Counted from the stretch's first letter, positions 16,920-25,754 are shown. The stretch: DNA of 64,000 nucleotides from Bacteroidota bacterium (GCA_006226425.1 SBGX01000031.1:293382-357381); one strand, 5' to 3'. Numbers and translations are program-made. Notes: generated from the sequence alone by a model not told the origin.

Positions 16920-18458
16920 AATTTCTTCATTTTTTGAATTTACAAAACTGTATTGCAAGAGGTGGTGTGCTGCCATTCCCCTGACCGGAATCCACTTTTT
17001 GTATTTCATGAACCACTTCACCTGACGTGAGAAAAGTCCTTTTTGAAAATAGGATTGCAAATACGGATGTACAAGTAAGGCAATGTCTTTCTCCTTTCGG
17101 TCCTGAATCAGGAAGCTCAGATTGTTTTCAATCTCCTCCGCAAAAAGGATCGATGCCTGAATATCTCCAGTACCATTACAAGTTGGACAGGTTTCATTCG
17201 TGATGATCTCGGTCTCCGGGCGAACCCGTTGACGCGTAATCTCGACCACACCGAATTTGGATGGTGGCAAAATATTGTGTTTCGCCCGATCGCCCTTCAT
17301 GACTTTTTTCAAATGATCAAAAAGGGCCTTGTTATTCTCCCGATCGTGCATATCGATGAAATCGATTACAACGATCCCTCCCATATCTCGCAACTGCAAT
17401 ACCCGAGCAATTTCTTCCGCAGCCTCCATATTGGTTGCCAAGGCATTGCTTTCCTGTCCATCAGCCCCCTTACGGTTTCCACTGTTCACGTCAATGACGT
17501 GCATTGCTTCGGTATGCTCGATAATCAGATAACCTCCAGATTGCAGAGGCACTTTCTTCCCAAACAAAGTCTTGATCTGCTTGCTAATTCCAAATCGCTC
17601 AAAAATGTCGAGTTTACCGTCATAATGCTTGACAATATTCTCTCTTCCCGGCGCGATTCCACTCACAAACTCTCTAACCTCATCATACAGTTCACCATCG
17701 TTGACATGGATATTTGTAAAATCTGCATTTAGTAGGTCCCGGAGAATCGAAGAAGTTTTGTTCATCTCTCCCAACACTCGTTTGGGAGGAGTACTTCCTT
17801 TTAAATTCTTGAATAATTCACTCCATTTATCGATCAGATTGGTCAAATCCTGATCGATTTGCTCCAACTTTTTATTCTCAGCAACCGTCCGGATGATCAC
17901 CCCAAAATTTTTGGGTTTGATCGTTTCCATAATTCCACGAAGGCGATCCCGCTCTGCGTGATCTTTTATCTTCTGGGAAATTGAAATTTTCTCTGAAAAA
18001 GGAACCAGAACGAGGTACCTCCCTGCCAGGGTAATTTCCGCACAGAGTCTTGGTCCCTTACTGGAAATTGGCTCTTTGGCCACCTGTACCAAAATGGATT
18101 GGTTGGCGGAAAGAACATCATCCATCTTTCCGTCTTTCGGAATATCTTTTTCCGATTTAAAATACTGTAAATCTGCTACATTCTGCTTGTTGCGCAGCGT
18201 ATCTTTAGTAAACTTATTGAGAGAGGCGAATTGCGGGCCTAAATCCAAATAATGAAGGAACGCATCTTTCTCGTATCCCACATTGACAAAGGCTGCATTC
18301 AGGCTGGGAACTATCTTACGGACTTTTCCCAAATAAATATCCCCAACTACAAATTCCTTATTTCCTTCCTCTTCGTGTAATTCGACAAGTCTTCCGTCAC
18401 GCAACAAAGCTAACCAAATCCCAGATGGTCTGGAATCAACAATTAGTTCTAAACTCAC
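16911..18458 (-). CDS. rng: Ribonuclease E/G family endoribonuclease
   Basis: 515 residues, RNase G length. An S1-like region covers about 35-125 ('VGDIYLGKVRKIVPSLNAAFVNVG'). The catalytic DNase-I-like half has 'HVIDVNSG' and 'VIDFIDM', supplying the two metal-binding Asp. The Zn-link CPTC is in 'NETCPTCNGTG' near residue 420. The enzyme cuts single-stranded AU-rich RNA and matures 16S rRNA 5' ends. The HU and ribosomal-peptide genes lie upstream, and a terminator closes it. Confidence 0.94.
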   Translation of the reverse strand: MSLELIVDSRPSGIWLALLRDGRLVELHEEEGNKEFVVGDIYLGKVRKIVPSLNAAFVNVGYEKDAFLHYLDLGPQFASLNKFTKDTLRNKQNVADLQYFKSEKDIPKDGKMDDVLSANQSILVQVAKEPISSKGPRLCAEITLAGRYLVLVPFSEKISISQKIKDHAERDRLRGIMETIKPKNFGVIIRTVAENKKLEQIDQDLTNLIDKWSELFKNLKGSTPPKRVLGEMNKTSSILRDLLNADFTNIHVNDGELYDEVREFVSGIAPGRENIVKHYDGKLDIFERFGISKQIKTLFGKKVPLQSGGYLIIEHTEAMHVIDVNSGNRKGADGQESNALATNMEAAEEIARVLQLRDMGGIVVIDFIDMHDRENNKALFDHLKKVMKGDRAKHNILPPSKFGVVEITRQRVRPETEIITNETCPTCNGTGDIQASILFAEEIENNLSFLIQDRKEKDIALLVHPYLQSYFQKGLFSRQVKWFMKYKKWIPVRGMAAHHLLQYSFVNSKNEEITL

Positions 18459-18543
18459 GAAAGCTAAAATTTAAGACGTAAAAAAATAAAATAACTTAGC
18501 AAGCCAAACTCACTAAGTTATTCCCGTTAAAACAAAAAGCTAA

Positions 18544-18636
18544 TTACTTTTTCTTCTTATGACGGTTTTTTCTAAGTCTTTTCTTTCGCTTATGCGTTGC
18601 CATCTTGTGTCTTTTTCTCTTTTTACCGCTTGGCAT
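18544..18636 (-). CDS. 30-residue basic ribosomal-type peptide (AURKAIP1/COX24, mS38-like)
   Basis: A short ORF of 30 codons: MPSGKKRKRHKMATHKRKKR is followed by LRKNRHKKKK and TAA. Eighteen of 30 residues are Lys or Arg. This is the compact Bacteroidota protein annotated as AURKAIP1/COX24-domain, related to mitochondrial mS38 and actinobacterial bS22; it is expected to bind the small ribosomal subunit. A perfect -7 element TATCTTTG lies upstream, giving a leader of about 60 nt. It lies between rng and the HU gene on the same strand. Confidence 0.88.
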   Translation of the reverse strand: MPSGKKRKRHKMATHKRKKRLRKNRHKKKK

Positions 18637-18703
18637 AATCTTATATATTAAATATTAAACAATCTCTTTAAAAAATCCGCTCTAGCTAGTCAAAAGCGGC
18701 TTG

Positions 18704-18711
18704 CAAAGATA
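18704..18711 (-). promoter_or_regulatory. -7 element for the ribosomal-type peptide gene
   Basis: Minus strand TATCTTTG, a full TAnnTTTG match, about 68 nt before the start codon. Just downstream, 18671-18699 can fold as CCGCT...AGCGG followed by a T-run, which might attenuate this transcript or end the HU message. Confidence 0.55.
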
Positions 18712-18754
18712 CAAAAAAATCGTTAATTAACGAATTCTCTATCAGCCAGTCAGG

Positions 18755-19045
18755 CTATTTTACGATTACCTTCGACTTTACTTCCTCAACAAAGGTTTTA
18801 GCCGGTTTAAAAGCCGGAATATTGTGAGCTGGAATGATGATCGTTGTGTTCTTTGAGATATTTCGTCCTGTTTTTTCAGCTCTTTCTTTCACAATAAAGC
18901 TTCCAAACCCTCTCAAATAAACATTCTCCCCATCTGCCAACGATGTCTTAATTGACGTCATGAAAGTTTCTACTGTTCTAAGTACTTCTGCTCTTTCCAA
19001 ACCAGTTTCTGCGGCTATTTCAGCAACAATGTCTGCCTTTGTCAT
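18755..19045 (-). CDS. HU family DNA-binding protein
   Basis: 96 residues. Start chosen at ATG 19045, giving 'MTKADIVAEIAAETGLERAE', the classical HU N-terminus; a longer reading frame to 19231 adds unrelated sequence and overlaps mutY. The beta-arm region 'LRGFGSFIVKERAEKTGRNI' and 'IPAFKPAKTF' are standard. HU bends DNA and packages the nucleoid. It is divergent from mutY across 115 bp that hold the promoter. Confidence 0.95.
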   Translation of the reverse strand: MTKADIVAEIAAETGLERAEVLRTVETFMTSIKTSLADGENVYLRGFGSFIVKERAEKTGRNISKNTTIIIPAHNIPAFKPAKTFVEEVKSKVIVK

Positions 19046-19094
19046 TTCCCTATTAAATTTATAGATGTTTGTATTCGATTCAATTTTGCAAGCG

Positions 19095-19102
19095 CAAAAG
19101 TA
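19095..19102 (-). promoter_or_regulatory. -7 element for the HU gene
   Basis: Minus strand TACTTTTG, a full TAnnTTTG match, 49 nt before the HU start. It supports ATG 19045 as the start because the longer frame would begin upstream of this promoter. Confidence 0.55.
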
Positions 19103-19160
19103 TATATTTAAAAACGTTTTATTTTTGTTTTTGGCAAAAAATATTTGAAAAATAGCCTGA

Positions 19161-20204
19161 ATGACAAATTTTCCCCTATTAATCACGGAATGGTACCAAC
19201 GAAACAAGCGAGACCTCCCCTGGAGAAGCACTAAAAACCCTTACCACATCTGGCTTTCGGAAATCATTTTGCAACAAACGCGCATCGATCAGGGGCTCTC
19301 CTACTATCATAGGTTTATCGACCACTATCCAGATATTCACCATTTGGCCAATGCTGATGAACAGGAAGTTCTAAGAGACTGGCAAGGACTGGGATACTAT
19401 TCTCGGGCACGAAATCTTCATTTTACTGCCCGTCAGATTAGCAAGGAACGGAATGGTGTTTTTCCAGGAAATTATACTGAACTCGTTAAACTTAAGGGAG
19501 TCGGACCTTACACAGCCGCAGCCATCGCTTCTTTCTGTTTCGGAGAGCATCGAGCCGTAGTGGACGGTAATGTTTATCGAGTCCTTGGACGCTTTTTTGA
19601 TATTGAACTCCCCTTTGATTCAGGTCCTGGTAACAAACACTATGCTTCTCTCGCTCAATCCTTACTACCCCAAAAGGATCATTCCACTTACAATCAGGCC
19701 ATCATGGAATTTGGAGCACTTCAATGTACTCCGGCCAATCCGAACTGTATTGAATGTCCTCTCAACCATCAATGCCTGGCACTAGCTAATGGCACCGTTA
19801 CGGCACGTCCCGTGAAGGAAGGAAAGACCAAAATAAGGAAGCGTTACTTTGATTATTACCTGTTTCTTCAAGACGGACATGTTCTATTGGAGAAAAGAAC
19901 AAAAAAGGATATCTGGCAACACTTATTCCAGTTTCCTCTTATAGAACGTTCAGAAGTACTTTCCCCTAAGAAGTCTCCTGCTCCTATTGAAGGTTTTCAG
20001 GAGACACATATTTTTGAACTTCCCAAACATGTACTCAGTCATCAGCACATATTTGCTCGCATTTGGCTCGCATCCAGCTTCCCGGATGAAGACATTTGGC
20101 AAAATAAGAATTGGATTAAAGTTCCCCTAAACGAACTTGAAAAGTTTCCCCTCCCCCAACTACTGCATCGTTTTGTCCAGAACGAATTGGAAAACTGTGT
20201 ATAA
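19161..20204 (+). CDS. mutY: A/G-specific adenine glycosylase
   Basis: 347 residues. MutY removes adenine opposite 8-oxoguanine. Catalytic Glu34 is in 'WLSEIILQQT', the helix-hairpin-helix is 'LKGVGPYTAAAIASF' and Asp135 is in 'AVVDGNVYR'. The 4Fe-4S ligands C189, C196, C199 and C205 have the C-x6-C-x2-C-x5-C spacing. A NUDIX-like MutT domain covers about 225-345 and reads the 8-oxoG. The order mutY-ssb-gldE-gldD is conserved in gliding Bacteroidota. Confidence 0.95.
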   Translation: MTNFPLLITEWYQRNKRDLPWRSTKNPYHIWLSEIILQQTRIDQGLSYYHRFIDHYPDIHHLANADEQEVLRDWQGLGYYSRARNLHFTARQISKERNGVFPGNYTELVKLKGVGPYTAAAIASFCFGEHRAVVDGNVYRVLGRFFDIELPFDSGPGNKHYASLAQSLLPQKDHSTYNQAIMEFGALQCTPANPNCIECPLNHQCLALANGTVTARPVKEGKTKIRKRYFDYYLFLQDGHVLLEKRTKKDIWQHLFQFPLIERSEVLSPKKSPAPIEGFQETHIFELPKHVLSHQHIFARIWLASSFPDEDIWQNKNWIKVPLNELEKFPLPQLLHRFVQNELENCV

Positions 20205-20252
20205 CTTCTAATAAAAAAGGCCCCGAAAAGACAGGGCTTACATTCATCCTGC

Positions 20253-20268
20253 TAATTTTGTATTTTTG
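20253..20268 (+). promoter_or_regulatory. Tandem -7 elements upstream of ssb
   Basis: TAATTTTG (20253-20260) and TATTTTTG (20261-20268) are two adjacent full matches to TAnnTTTG, 16 nt before the ssb start. No obvious -33 TTTG is present, so which one is used is unclear. Confidence 0.5.
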
Positions 20269-20284
20269 TATAAAGCGCTAAACA

Positions 20285-20728
20285 ATGGCTGGAAGTGTAA
20301 ATAAAGTAATCCTGATCGGAAACCTGGGAAAAGACCCTGAAATTAGAAAACTGGAAAATGGTACAACTGTAGCCAATTTTCCTATTGCCACCTCGGAAAG
20401 TTATACGGACCGAACAACAGGTGAACGACGTGAAATCACTGACTGGCACAACATTGTTGTTTGGAGAGGTTTGGCTGAAGTAGTCGAAAAATACGTACAT
20501 AAGGGCACCAAAGTGTACATCGAAGGAAAACTAAAAACCAGAAATTGGACGGATAAAGACGGAAACTCCCGTTATACGACTGAGGTTGTGGCAGATGAAA
20601 TGACCATTTTGAGCAGAAAAGAAGATGGTCAAGCATCTTCTACCGGCTACAGTACTGAGGGAACTCCAAGTCCGCCCCCACCGGTGCAGGATTTGATGAA
20701 TGACGAAGAAGACGATCTGCCCTTTTAA
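20285..20728 (+). CDS. ssb: Single-stranded DNA-binding protein
   Basis: 147 residues. OB-fold with 'NKVILIGNLGKDPEIRKLEN' and 'DWHNIVVWRGLAEVVEKYV'; a flexible linker with Pro and Ser follows, and the acidic tip ends DDLPF, the docking tail for repair and replication partners. It sits between mutY and gldE, 20 bp upstream of the latter. Confidence 0.96.
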   Translation: MAGSVNKVILIGNLGKDPEIRKLENGTTVANFPIATSESYTDRTTGERREITDWHNIVVWRGLAEVVEKYVHKGTKVYIEGKLKTRNWTDKDGNSRYTTEVVADEMTILSRKEDGQASSTGYSTEGTPSPPPPVQDLMNDEEDDLPF

Positions 20729-20747
20729 TTAATTTTGCTTTAAGTGC

Positions 20748-22031
20748 ATGAGCGGCATTATCATTTCTTTTATCGTTATCGCCATTTTACTATTCTGTTC
20801 GGCACTGGTCTCTGCCTCCGAGGTAGCATATTACTCACTGAGTCCCGGGGATAAAAACAACTTAAAAGAAGAGAACAGTAAACGAGGGAATCTGGTTCGT
20901 AAGCTACTGGAAAAACCACAGGAACTACTGGCCACCATCCTAATCGCCAATAACCTGATCAATGTCGGGATCGTTATTATTTCAAGTAGTCTACTTGTCA
21001 AACTTTATCCTATTCACAATGTCAACGAGACCCTTCGCTTTTTTGTGGAGGTCATTCTGATCACTTTTATCCTTCTGATGTTCGGGGAAGTCATTCCTAA
21101 AATCTATGCGACCAAGAAAGGATACATGCTCACGAAATTGATGGCGCGTCCACTGCATGTATTGAGCATTACTCCACCATTAAGCTGGCTCAAAAGCTTT
21201 CTCAGCAACGGAACTACCTTCATCAATAAGTATGCAAAAAGGAGAAGTATCAAGATTAGCTCGGACGAATTGGAGCAAGCCCTGGCACTAACTAAAGAAG
21301 ACACAACCACCGAAGAGGAACAAAAAATTCTGGAAGGAATCATTAAGTTCGGAAATACGGATGTGAAACAGATTATGTGTTCCCGGGTTGAGGTACAGGC
21401 CATTGACATCTCTTCGAAATACCATGAAGTACTTGGCCTCATCCTGGATGCTGGCTATTCAAGAGTCCCTGTTTACCGAAATTCTTTTGACGAAGTTGTC
21501 GGAATCATCTACATTAAAGATTTGCTTCCACACATGGAGAAGGACAATCATTTTGATTGGACCAAATTAATCCGGAAACCCTTCTTTGTTCCCGAAAACA
21601 AAAAAATTGATGATCTCCTCAAAGATTTCCAGACTAAAAAAATGCACCTGGCCGTTGTTGTTGACGAATACGGTGGATCCAGTGGAATCATCACGCTCGA
21701 AGATGTCCTGGAAGAAATCATTGGTGATATTACTGATGAATTTGATGAAGAAGACGTCTTATTTGAACAGGCCAGGGAAAATGAGTTTGTGTTTGAAGGC
21801 AGGACCTCTCTGATCGATTTTTACAAAGTCACCGGAATTGACGGAAATCTTTTCGAAGACAAAAAGGGGGATGCCGAATCTTTAGGAGGTTTCTTAATCG
21901 AAAATGCTGGACGAATCCTCCGAAACAAGGAAGTCCTGGAAGTTGGAAATGTAAAACTGGAAGTTATTTCTTCGGACAAGCGACGGATTAAGTCCATCAA
22001 GGTGACCGTAAATCAAGGTGAACAAGTATGA
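20748..22031 (+). CDS. gldE: Gliding motility-associated protein GldE (DUF21/CBS/CorC)
   Basis: 427 residues. The DUF21 membrane domain covers about 1-165 with 'SALVSASEVAYYSLSP' and 'FGEVIPKIYA'. A CBS pair covers about 200-330 ('SRVPVYRNSFDEVVGIIYIKDL', 'VVVDEYGGSSGIITLED') and a CorC/HlyC C-terminal domain about 340-420. CorC-type proteins are linked to Mg/Co export; GldE was named from Flavobacterium, where it supports GldD. It overlaps gldD by 4 bp (ATGA), as expected for this pair. Confidence 0.92.
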   Translation: MSGIIISFIVIAILLFCSALVSASEVAYYSLSPGDKNNLKEENSKRGNLVRKLLEKPQELLATILIANNLINVGIVIISSSLLVKLYPIHNVNETLRFFVEVILITFILLMFGEVIPKIYATKKGYMLTKLMARPLHVLSITPPLSWLKSFLSNGTTFINKYAKRRSIKISSDELEQALALTKEDTTTEEEQKILEGIIKFGNTDVKQIMCSRVEVQAIDISSKYHEVLGLILDAGYSRVPVYRNSFDEVVGIIYIKDLLPHMEKDNHFDWTKLIRKPFFVPENKKIDDLLKDFQTKKMHLAVVVDEYGGSSGIITLEDVLEEIIGDITDEFDEEDVLFEQARENEFVFEGRTSLIDFYKVTGIDGNLFEDKKGDAESLGGFLIENAGRILRNKEVLEVGNVKLEVISSDKRRIKSIKVTVNQGEQV

Positions 22032-22609
22032 CGAAAACATTGAAAATAACTTTATTATTGGGGATTGGGATATTCCTGTTCTCCTGCTCAGAAGATATTC
22101 CTGTTCCGAAACCGCCAACCTATTTGCGACTTGATTTACCGGATCACCAATATGAGCAATTCAAAGAAGTCAATTGCAACTATAGTTTTGACTTCCCTCC
22201 CCTCTACACGATTAGTTCTCCTGATGACAGTAAAGAAGTCAGTTGTAACAAAGACATAAATCTCGGACCTTTGAACGGCATGATGTATTTTTCATTCATC
22301 GAAATGGATAAACCATTGGCTGAGTACGTCAATTATGCCATCAATAAAGTCGACGAGCACAAGATCATGGCCACGGCTATTGAAGATTCGACGATTATCC
22401 GAAAAGATGACCGCGTTTATGGAACTTTCTTTGAATTGCAGGGAGATGTCGCCTCCCCTTTTCAGTTCTACCTAACAGATTCGACGAAGCACTTTGTCAG
22501 CGGAGTTGTTTACCTCAATAAGGCCCCAAACTATGACTCGCTCAGACCCAGTCTGGAATACTTAAAAAAGGACCTTTTTCGGATGGTACAAAGTTTTAAA
22601 TGGAATTAA
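22028..22609 (+). CDS. gldD: Gliding motility lipoprotein GldD
   Basis: 193 residues. Lipobox LFSC is at about residue 20, followed by 'EDIPVPKPPTYLRLDLPDHQY', a GldD hallmark. GldD is required for gliding and for stability of the gliding/T9SS apparatus. It is translated from a start overlapping gldE. Nothing is missing compared with the usual length of about 190. Confidence 0.93.
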   Translation: MTKTLKITLLLGIGIFLFSCSEDIPVPKPPTYLRLDLPDHQYEQFKEVNCNYSFDFPPLYTISSPDDSKEVSCNKDINLGPLNGMMYFSFIEMDKPLAEYVNYAINKVDEHKIMATAIEDSTIIRKDDRVYGTFFELQGDVASPFQFYLTDSTKHFVSGVVYLNKAPNYDSLRPSLEYLKKDLFRMVQSFKWN

Positions 22610-22616
22610 GATTATC

Positions 22617-23375
22617 ATGAAAATACTGATCTCTCCTGCCAAGTCCATTTCGATGGAGCAGGATTATCCACAAATAGAACACAGCATTCCCCATTTCTTA
22701 AATGAAAGCGAATCCCTGGCTAAAAAACTTCAGAAACTTAGTGCTAAAAAACTCAAGGCCCTTTACAAAGTTTCTGATGACATCGCTCAACTGAACAAGG
22801 AACGTTTTGATTCCTGGGAAAGCCCTGCCGAAAAAACAGCAAACAACAAAGCTGCCGTCTATGCCTTTACAGGGGATGTTTATCGGGGTCTGGACATTCA
22901 GTCGGTCGATGACTCCGAAAGAGCATATCTTCAAAACAACTTGCGCATTCTATCCGGTTTGTACGGAATGCTTCGCCCAATGGATCATATTTACCCGTAC
23001 CGACTGGAAATGGGAACTTCCTTTCAGGTGACTCCCAAAACCAAAAACCTTTACGCTTTCTGGGGAAACAAACTGACCGATTTTTTGAATCAGGAAGAAA
23101 AGGACACTGTTCTCAATCTGGCATCCAATGAGTATTTCAAGGCCATTAAACCCGAGCTGTTGAAATGCAGACTGGTGACCGCCCAGTTCAAGGAATTTAA
23201 AAATGGTGAATACAAAGTCTTAATGACCTATGCCAAGCAAGCTAGAGGAAAAATGGCGCGTTTTTGTGCTGACAAAAAGATCGAACAGATAGAAGACATC
23301 AAGCTTTTCGACTACGACGGCTATCAGTACATGGAGCAGTTATCCAGTGAGGATGAGTGGGTCTTCGTACGCTAA
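22617..23375 (+). CDS. yaaA: Peroxide stress protein YaaA (UPF0246)
   Basis: 252 residues. It starts with 'MKILISPAKSIS' and contains 'YPYRLEMGTSF', 'NLYAFWGNKLTDFLN', 'NLASNEYFKAI' and 'MARFCADKKIEQIEDIKLFD', all typical of YaaA/DUF328. In E. coli YaaA lowers free iron under peroxide stress. It begins 7 bp after gldD, so it is likely the last gene of the mutY-ssb-gldE-gldD unit. Confidence 0.93.
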   Translation: MKILISPAKSISMEQDYPQIEHSIPHFLNESESLAKKLQKLSAKKLKALYKVSDDIAQLNKERFDSWESPAEKTANNKAAVYAFTGDVYRGLDIQSVDDSERAYLQNNLRILSGLYGMLRPMDHIYPYRLEMGTSFQVTPKTKNLYAFWGNKLTDFLNQEEKDTVLNLASNEYFKAIKPELLKCRLVTAQFKEFKNGEYKVLMTYAKQARGKMARFCADKKIEQIEDIKLFDYDGYQYMEQLSSEDEWVFVR

Positions 23376-23378
23376 GTC

Positions 23379-24083
23379 CTAGTTTTTCTGAATGGTCAGC
23401 AATTGCTGATCCTGGTCAAACTTGAGGGAAATTTTTTGGTCAAAAAAGTCTCTGATTTTGTTCAAATCAACCAACAAAAATTCTTTGCTAGAAAGGACCG
23501 TTTTTCCAGGATATGGATGCTCTATAATTTGCAGGCTCTTCTTTTCACAATTCTGACCAATTCGTTCTCCTCCTCCAGGAGTCTTTAGGTACCAAACGAT
23601 TTCCATTTGCTCTTCCTTTTCAGGGTGCTTCAAACTGATCCGATATTCGATTTCCTGTTCTCCTATTTTCCCAGTGCTTCTACTCTTGGTCTGCATCTGA
23701 TATGTCCCCTGATCATTTGAACTCAAATAACCATCACAGCTAGCGTCTTTGAAATCATGACGTTTGAACTGTCCGGACATCAATTCGGCAATCGCCTTAA
23801 TTTGCGTGGGAGCAACATAGTATTTCCCTTCATCCTCAAAAATTCTGGTAGTTGGAATTAGTGTCGGACTCTCGTTTCGCTTTATTTGCTCCTCTGCCAA
23901 AAAGGACCCCAGATGGGTATATGCGTATTTCTTTCCTCCCTCTTCCAGCACAAGGTTCACCATCGCATTTGGACTTTCTGTCATCGAACAGGACGAAAGG
24001 ATCATGCTTAGTAAGAACAATCCCAAAACAGGAAAGTGGAATCCTTTTTTTAGAAACTCTTTTTGAACAGTGTATAAATTCAT
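23379..24083 (-). CDS. Lipoprotein of unknown function
   Basis: 234 residues from ATG 24083. An upstream TTG at 24104 would precede the predicted transcription start, so I prefer the shorter form. The lipobox LSSC follows a hydrophobic segment 'FPVLGLFLLSMIL'. The mature part is beta-rich and includes 'LVLEEGGKKYAYTHLGSFL'. I do not recognise the family. It converges on yaaA with a 3-bp gap and lies just downstream of the ergothioneine operon on the same strand. Confidence 0.65.
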   Translation of the reverse strand: MNLYTVQKEFLKKGFHFPVLGLFLLSMILSSCSMTESPNAMVNLVLEEGGKKYAYTHLGSFLAEEQIKRNESPTLIPTTRIFEDEGKYYVAPTQIKAIAELMSGQFKRHDFKDASCDGYLSSNDQGTYQMQTKSRSTGKIGEQEIEYRISLKHPEKEEQMEIVWYLKTPGGGERIGQNCEKKSLQIIEHPYPGKTVLSSKEFLLVDLNKIRDFFDQKISLKFDQDQQLLTIQKN

Positions 24084-24105
24084 ACAAATCATTTCAGGGT
24101 TCAAT

Positions 24106-24113
24106 CAAAGATA
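24106..24113 (-). promoter_or_regulatory. -7 element deciding the lipoprotein start
   Basis: Minus strand TATCTTTG, full TAnnTTTG match. Initiation about 7 nt downstream would exclude the TTG at 24104 and leave ATG 24083 with a leader of about 15 nt. Confidence 0.55.
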
Positions 24114-24161
24114 CAAAAATCAGTATGTTTAAGTTTAGCCAGCTCATTCCACCTTCTTTTC

Positions 24162-24800
24162 TCAGCTCAACAAGCATTCTTCCATCTGCATTTTGGACAA
24201 ATCGTACACGTTTTTGGGAGCGATCACGGAAAGTTCTGTACAAAGCAGCAATGGATTGGGATAATTCCTCAATTCGTCTTCGAGTTCTTTTTTCAAAGTA
24301 TCATTTGCTCCAGACCGATACACCTCTTGCCGCAGATCATCAAAAACTCGAATAGACTCTTCCGATGCAAAGCATACATTTATCCCTCCCTTCTCGAAGT
24401 ACGATTTGATCTCCGGATGATTTGAAGTGTGTCTGGTCCCCGCCAGGGTAATCTCTTCCACTCCTTCCTTTTTCAATCGGCGAAGTGCTACCTTGAAAGG
24501 ATGTATCAGTTTTGATTCTTCCCACTCCGCCAACTGCAAACGATCCAGCGTTAGGTGCAAAGTCATATTTGGAATGATCACTGCTGAAAACCTTTGAAAA
24601 TCAATGCCACTCAAGATCTTCCTCAAGCGGGGCTTCAACTCATGAAATTGATCAGGTAAATGAACATTTAAGCTTTCAAAGTCACAGGGGATATGCTCTA
24701 TCTCAAAAGAATCGTTTTCCCTACTCCTCATTTCTTCCAGAAACGATTTATAATAAGCGGTGGAAAATTGTCCCTGTTCCAACAATCCCAAACGTCTCAT
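24162..24800 (-). CDS. Aspartate/glutamate racemase homologue with altered first active-site Cys
   Basis: 212 residues, Asp/Glu racemase superfamily (RacX/YgeA-like). Family landmarks: 'MRRLGLLEQGQFSTAYYKSF', 'LAGTRHT' and the second catalytic Cys in 'LLLCTELSVIA' (C187). The first site, normally [AP]-C-N-T-x-H, reads P77-N-M-T-L-H82, so the Cys is Asn. Two-Cys racemisation is therefore unlikely; a one-Cys lyase or transfer role is possible, as in other superfamily branches. The start overlaps the EgtD stop by 4 bp, tying it to the ergothioneine operon. Confidence 0.8.
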   Translation of the reverse strand: MRRLGLLEQGQFSTAYYKSFLEEMRSRENDSFEIEHIPCDFESLNVHLPDQFHELKPRLRKILSGIDFQRFSAVIIPNMTLHLTLDRLQLAEWEESKLIHPFKVALRRLKKEGVEEITLAGTRHTSNHPEIKSYFEKGGINVCFASEESIRVFDDLRQEVYRSGANDTLKKELEDELRNYPNPLLLCTELSVIAPKNVYDLSKMQMEECLLS

Positions 24801-25753
24801 GCCCGATCCTGAAAAACCAAAATATAGTCTGCGAAATAGGCCCGATCATCCATGATTTTATCTCGCACCTCCAGGGAAGTTCCTTCCATGATTCTTTCCA
24901 AAATCCGATCATTATACTTTCGCGAGATTTCCATGTGAATCCGCTCTCCCTTCGCAAAGATAAAGGTGCGATCAAGCGCGCGAATATAAACTTCTTGTGA
25001 CTCCATCGATTTCAAATAACTTTTGGCGATCCCTTCCTCTTCCGTATAGACTGCCTCATGCACAAATTGATCCAAATTGAAATTAGCTCCCAACTCCCGA
25101 TTGATCCGCTCCAGCAAGTTCAGGTTAAAAGCAGCCGTCACTCCGGAGGCATCGTCATAAGCAGGTAATACAATTTCCTGTTTCTTAATCAAATCCACTC
25201 CCAATAGCAGGATATCCCCATCATTCATCACCTCAGATAACTCCTTCAGAAAACGCGATGATTGTTCATCGGTTAGGTTCCCTATATTCGACCCGAGGAA
25301 TAGAATCACTTTTTTCTTTCCTGAATTTTTCAAATCCGTCAGTACCTCAAAGTACTCTCCTACCTGTTTTTCAACCTTCAGTTCGGGGAACGATTCTTTT
25401 AGACTTCCTTCCAGTTGCTCCAGGGCATGTTTCGAAATGTCTATCGGTTTGTAAGTAAAGTCGTAATCTTGCTTCAACAATTCTTTTAATAATTCCTTGG
25501 TCTTCGTACCATCGCCAGCACCTAATTCAATCAATTCAAAAGGAATCTGATTATCGAGATCAAAGCCATCAATCAAATCATCACTTTTTTTCTTGAAAAT
25601 CTCAAACTCAGAGCGGGTCAGGTAATATTCCGGCAGATGCATGATTTTCACAAAGAGTTCATCTCCCTTCTTGTCATAAAAATATTTGGATGAAAGGAAT
25701 TTCGGATTTGCCCCCAATCCTCTTTCCACATCTCTCTTAAATGTCTCTATCAT
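24797..25753 (-). CDS. egtD: EgtD-like L-histidine N-alpha-methyltransferase
   Basis: 318 residues, usual EgtD length. 'LSSKYFYDKKGDELFVKIM' and 'LPEYYLTRSEFEIF' are the family N-terminus; 'ELGAGDGTKTKELL' is the SAM-binding loop, and 'LFLGSNIGNL' and 'DYILVFQ' match the C-terminal half. EgtD trimethylates histidine to hercynine in ergothioneine synthesis. It is 1 bp from egtB and overlaps the racemase homologue. Confidence 0.93.
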   Translation of the reverse strand: MIETFKRDVERGLGANPKFLSSKYFYDKKGDELFVKIMHLPEYYLTRSEFEIFKKKSDDLIDGFDLDNQIPFELIELGAGDGTKTKELLKELLKQDYDFTYKPIDISKHALEQLEGSLKESFPELKVEKQVGEYFEVLTDLKNSGKKKVILFLGSNIGNLTDEQSSRFLKELSEVMNDGDILLLGVDLIKKQEIVLPAYDDASGVTAAFNLNLLERINRELGANFNLDQFVHEAVYTEEEGIAKSYLKSMESQEVYIRALDRTFIFAKGERIHMEISRKYNDRILERIMEGTSLEVRDKIMDDRAYFADYILVFQDRA

Positions 25754-25754
25754 C

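Noticed and set aside
17229..17732. 167-codon plus-strand ORF
   Set aside because: It is antisense to the catalytic half of RNase G and has no recognisable motif.
18755..19231. Longer 158-residue reading of the HU gene
   Set aside because: The first 62 residues have no HU similarity, run through the promoter region and overlap mutY. ATG 19045 gives a complete HU protein.
20212..20244. Terminator between mutY and ssb
   Set aside because: The GGCCCC/GGGC pairing is short and broken and has no T-tract after it on the plus strand.
23852..24355. 167-codon plus-strand ORF
   Set aside because: It is antisense to the lipoprotein and racemase-homologue genes and has no start context or domain.
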